A stretch of DNA of 6,883 nt from an uncultured Bacteroidales bacterium (GTDB lineage Bacteria > Bacteroidota > Bacteroidia > Bacteroidales > Muribaculaceae). The position numbers and the translations under genes are program-made. The first letter of the stretch is position 1, and each line of letters begins with the position of its first letter. A model generated the notes under the pieces. The model searched no databases, was not told the DNA's origin, and worked only from the letters and a program-made list of their open reading frames with translations. Of this stretch, positions 5,788-6,883 are shown piece after piece. The stretch is taken from NCBI GenBank assembly GCA_900554345.1, contig USHH01000124.1:1-6883 (forward strand). Reading direction: 5' to 3'.

Positions 5788-6883
5788 ATGGCAACAAAAG
5801 CACAGGAGCCCAAAGGTAAGCTGGGCGTCATGGTAGTGGGTCTCGGAGCTGTAGCTTCCACTTTCATGACTGGCGTCCTCATGGCCCGCAAGGGTCTCGC
5901 CAAGCCCATCGGCTCTATGACTCAGTATGACAAAATCCGCGTAGGTAGCGGCGAAAACAAGAAATATCTCCATTATAAAGACATAATCCCTCTGGCCGAC
6001 CTCAACGACATAGAGTTCGCTGCCTGGGACGTCTATCCCGCCAACGCTTACGAGTCGGCCATAAACGCCGAGGTCCTCAAGGAGAAAGACATCAATCCCG
6101 TGAAGGACGAGCTCGAGAAGATCAAGCCCATGAAGGCCGCTTTCGACCATAACTACGCCAAGCGTCTCGACGGCGACAACGTGAAGACCGTCAAAGACCG
6201 TTGGGACATGATGGAGCAGATCCGCGAAGACATCCGCAATTTCAAGAAGGAGTCGGGCGTCGACCGCGTTGTCGTGCTCTGGGCTGCCTCAACTGAGATC
6301 TACGTCCCCGTCGACGAGGAGATCCACGGCTCGCTCGCTGCTCTCGAGAAGGCTATGAAGGCCGACGACCGCGAGCATATCTCTCCCTCGATGTGCTACG
6401 CCTACGCCGCACTTTCCGAGGGATGCCCCTTCATCATGGGCGCCCCCAACACAACTGTCGACATCCCCGCCATGTGGGAGCTCGCCGAGAAGACCGGCAT
6501 GCCTATCGCGGGCAAGGACTTCAAGACCGGCCAGACTCTCGTGAAGTCAGGATTCGCACCCATAATCGGCACCCGCTGCCTCGGCCTCCACGGATGGTTC
6601 TCCACAAACATCCTCGGAAACCGCGACGGCCTCGTGCTCGATGAGCCCGCCAACTTCCGCACCAAGGAGGTCAGCAAGCTCTCCACCCTCGAGTCGATTC
6701 TCGTGCCCGAGAACCAGCCCGACCTCTATGGCCACGGCAACGACGAAGACACCCAGTACTACCACAAGGTGCGCATCAACTACTATCCTCCCCGCAACGA
6801 CAACAAGGAGGGATGGGACAACATCGACATCTTCGGCTGGATGGGCTATCCGATGCAGATCAAGATTAACTTCCTCTGCCGCG
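5788..6883 (+). CDS. myo-Inositol-3-phosphate synthase (MIPS), 3'-truncated by the window edge
   Basis: NAD-dependent isomerase that converts D-glucose 6-phosphate to 1D-myo-inositol 3-phosphate, the first committed step to inositol compounds. The open frame runs 365 codons without a stop to the window end, so the C-terminus (perhaps 60 residues) is missing. The N-terminal NAD-binding strand-loop reads VMVVGLGAVAS (14-24). The catalytic core shows GKDFKTGQTLVKS (242-254), with the Lys-rich active-site segment of the family. WFSTNILGNRDGLVL (270-284) corresponds to the conserved 'N.LGn.DG' block. Both blocks resemble archaeal MIPS (GNDHKTGETLVK and NILGDYDG, as I recall them) more than the mycobacterial type. 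The ATG at 5788 follows an A-rich leader without Shine-Dalgarno sequence and fits the family N-terminus. Context with a nucleotidyltransferase and CDP-alcohol phosphotransferase supports synthesis of inositol-containing lipids or phosphodiesters. Codon use matches its neighbours. Confidence 0.95.
   Translation, partial: MATKAQEPKGKLGVMVVGLGAVASTFMTGVLMARKGLAKPIGSMTQYDKIRVGSGENKKYLHYKDIIPLADLNDIEFAAWDVYPANAYESAINAEVLKEKDINPVKDELEKIKPMKAAFDHNYAKRLDGDNVKTVKDRWDMMEQIREDIRNFKKESGVDRVVVLWAASTEIYVPVDEEIHGSLAALEKAMKADDREHISPSMCYAYAALSEGCPFIMGAPNTTVDIPAMWELAEKTGMPIAGKDFKTGQTLVKSGFAPIIGTRCLGLHGWFSTNILGNRDGLVLDEPANFRTKEVSKLSTLESILVPENQPDLYGHGNDEDTQYYHKVRINYYPPRNDNKEGWDNIDIFGWMGYPMQIKINFLCR

Noticed and set aside
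5636..5836. 66-codon open frame running from the spacer into MIPS
   Set aside because: It overlaps the promoter, the hairpin and the MIPS start in another frame, has no recognisable domain, and its sequence reflects the AT-rich leader.
1..6883. tRNA, rRNA, CRISPR array, insertion sequence or phage genes
   Set aside because: Looked for on both strands. No repeat-spacer pattern, transposase, terminal inverted repeats or structural RNA signature was found.

Overview
The window reads as a moderately GC-rich member of the Bacteroidales (Bacteroidota). The evidence is the gene content (adjacent rlmN and pdxA, with the PdxA variant GDFNGVG instead of the usual GDPAGIG), A-rich leaders mostly lacking Shine-Dalgarno sequences, and a TTTG/TAnnTTTG-type promoter. 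A gut lineage such as Muribaculaceae would fit, but that is an inference from composition and protein style. All genes are on the + strand.

Left part (1-2126): the 3' portion of rlmN (23S rRNA/tRNA adenine C2 methyltransferase, cut by the left edge) and a complete pdxA (pyridoxal phosphate synthesis). Both look like ordinary housekeeping genes.

Middle part (2190-5457): a compact four-gene run, with gaps or overlaps of +24, -4 and -4 bases. In order it encodes a sugar-1-phosphate-type nucleotidyltransferase, an ATP-grasp enzyme, a membrane CDP-alcohol phosphotransferase with a large polar insert, and a HAD-superfamily protein. A 330-base AT-rich spacer follows. It holds a plausible Bacteroidota promoter and a GC-rich hairpin with a GNRA-type loop.

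Right part (5788 to the edge): the first 365 codons of an archaeal-looking myo-inositol-3-phosphate synthase (MIPS), cut off by the window end.

Together the last five genes suggest an inositol-phosphate pathway. MIPS would make inositol 3-phosphate from glucose 6-phosphate, the nucleotidyltransferase could activate it (for example as CDP-inositol), the CDP-alcohol phosphotransferase would transfer it to an acceptor at the membrane, and the HAD protein could remove a phosphate. This set parallels the di-myo-inositol-phosphate pathway of hyperthermophiles and overlaps the inositol-lipid loci known from gut Bacteroidetes. The ATP-grasp enzyme is the least explained member. Its C-terminal metal site has the DxN form seen in inositol tris/tetrakisphosphate kinases rather than the common ExN. 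Two partners also carry unusual active sites: the HAD motif I is DYGGT without the second Asp, and the fourth Asp of the CDP-alcohol phosphotransferase signature is displaced by one residue. Substrates and product cannot be settled from sequence alone.
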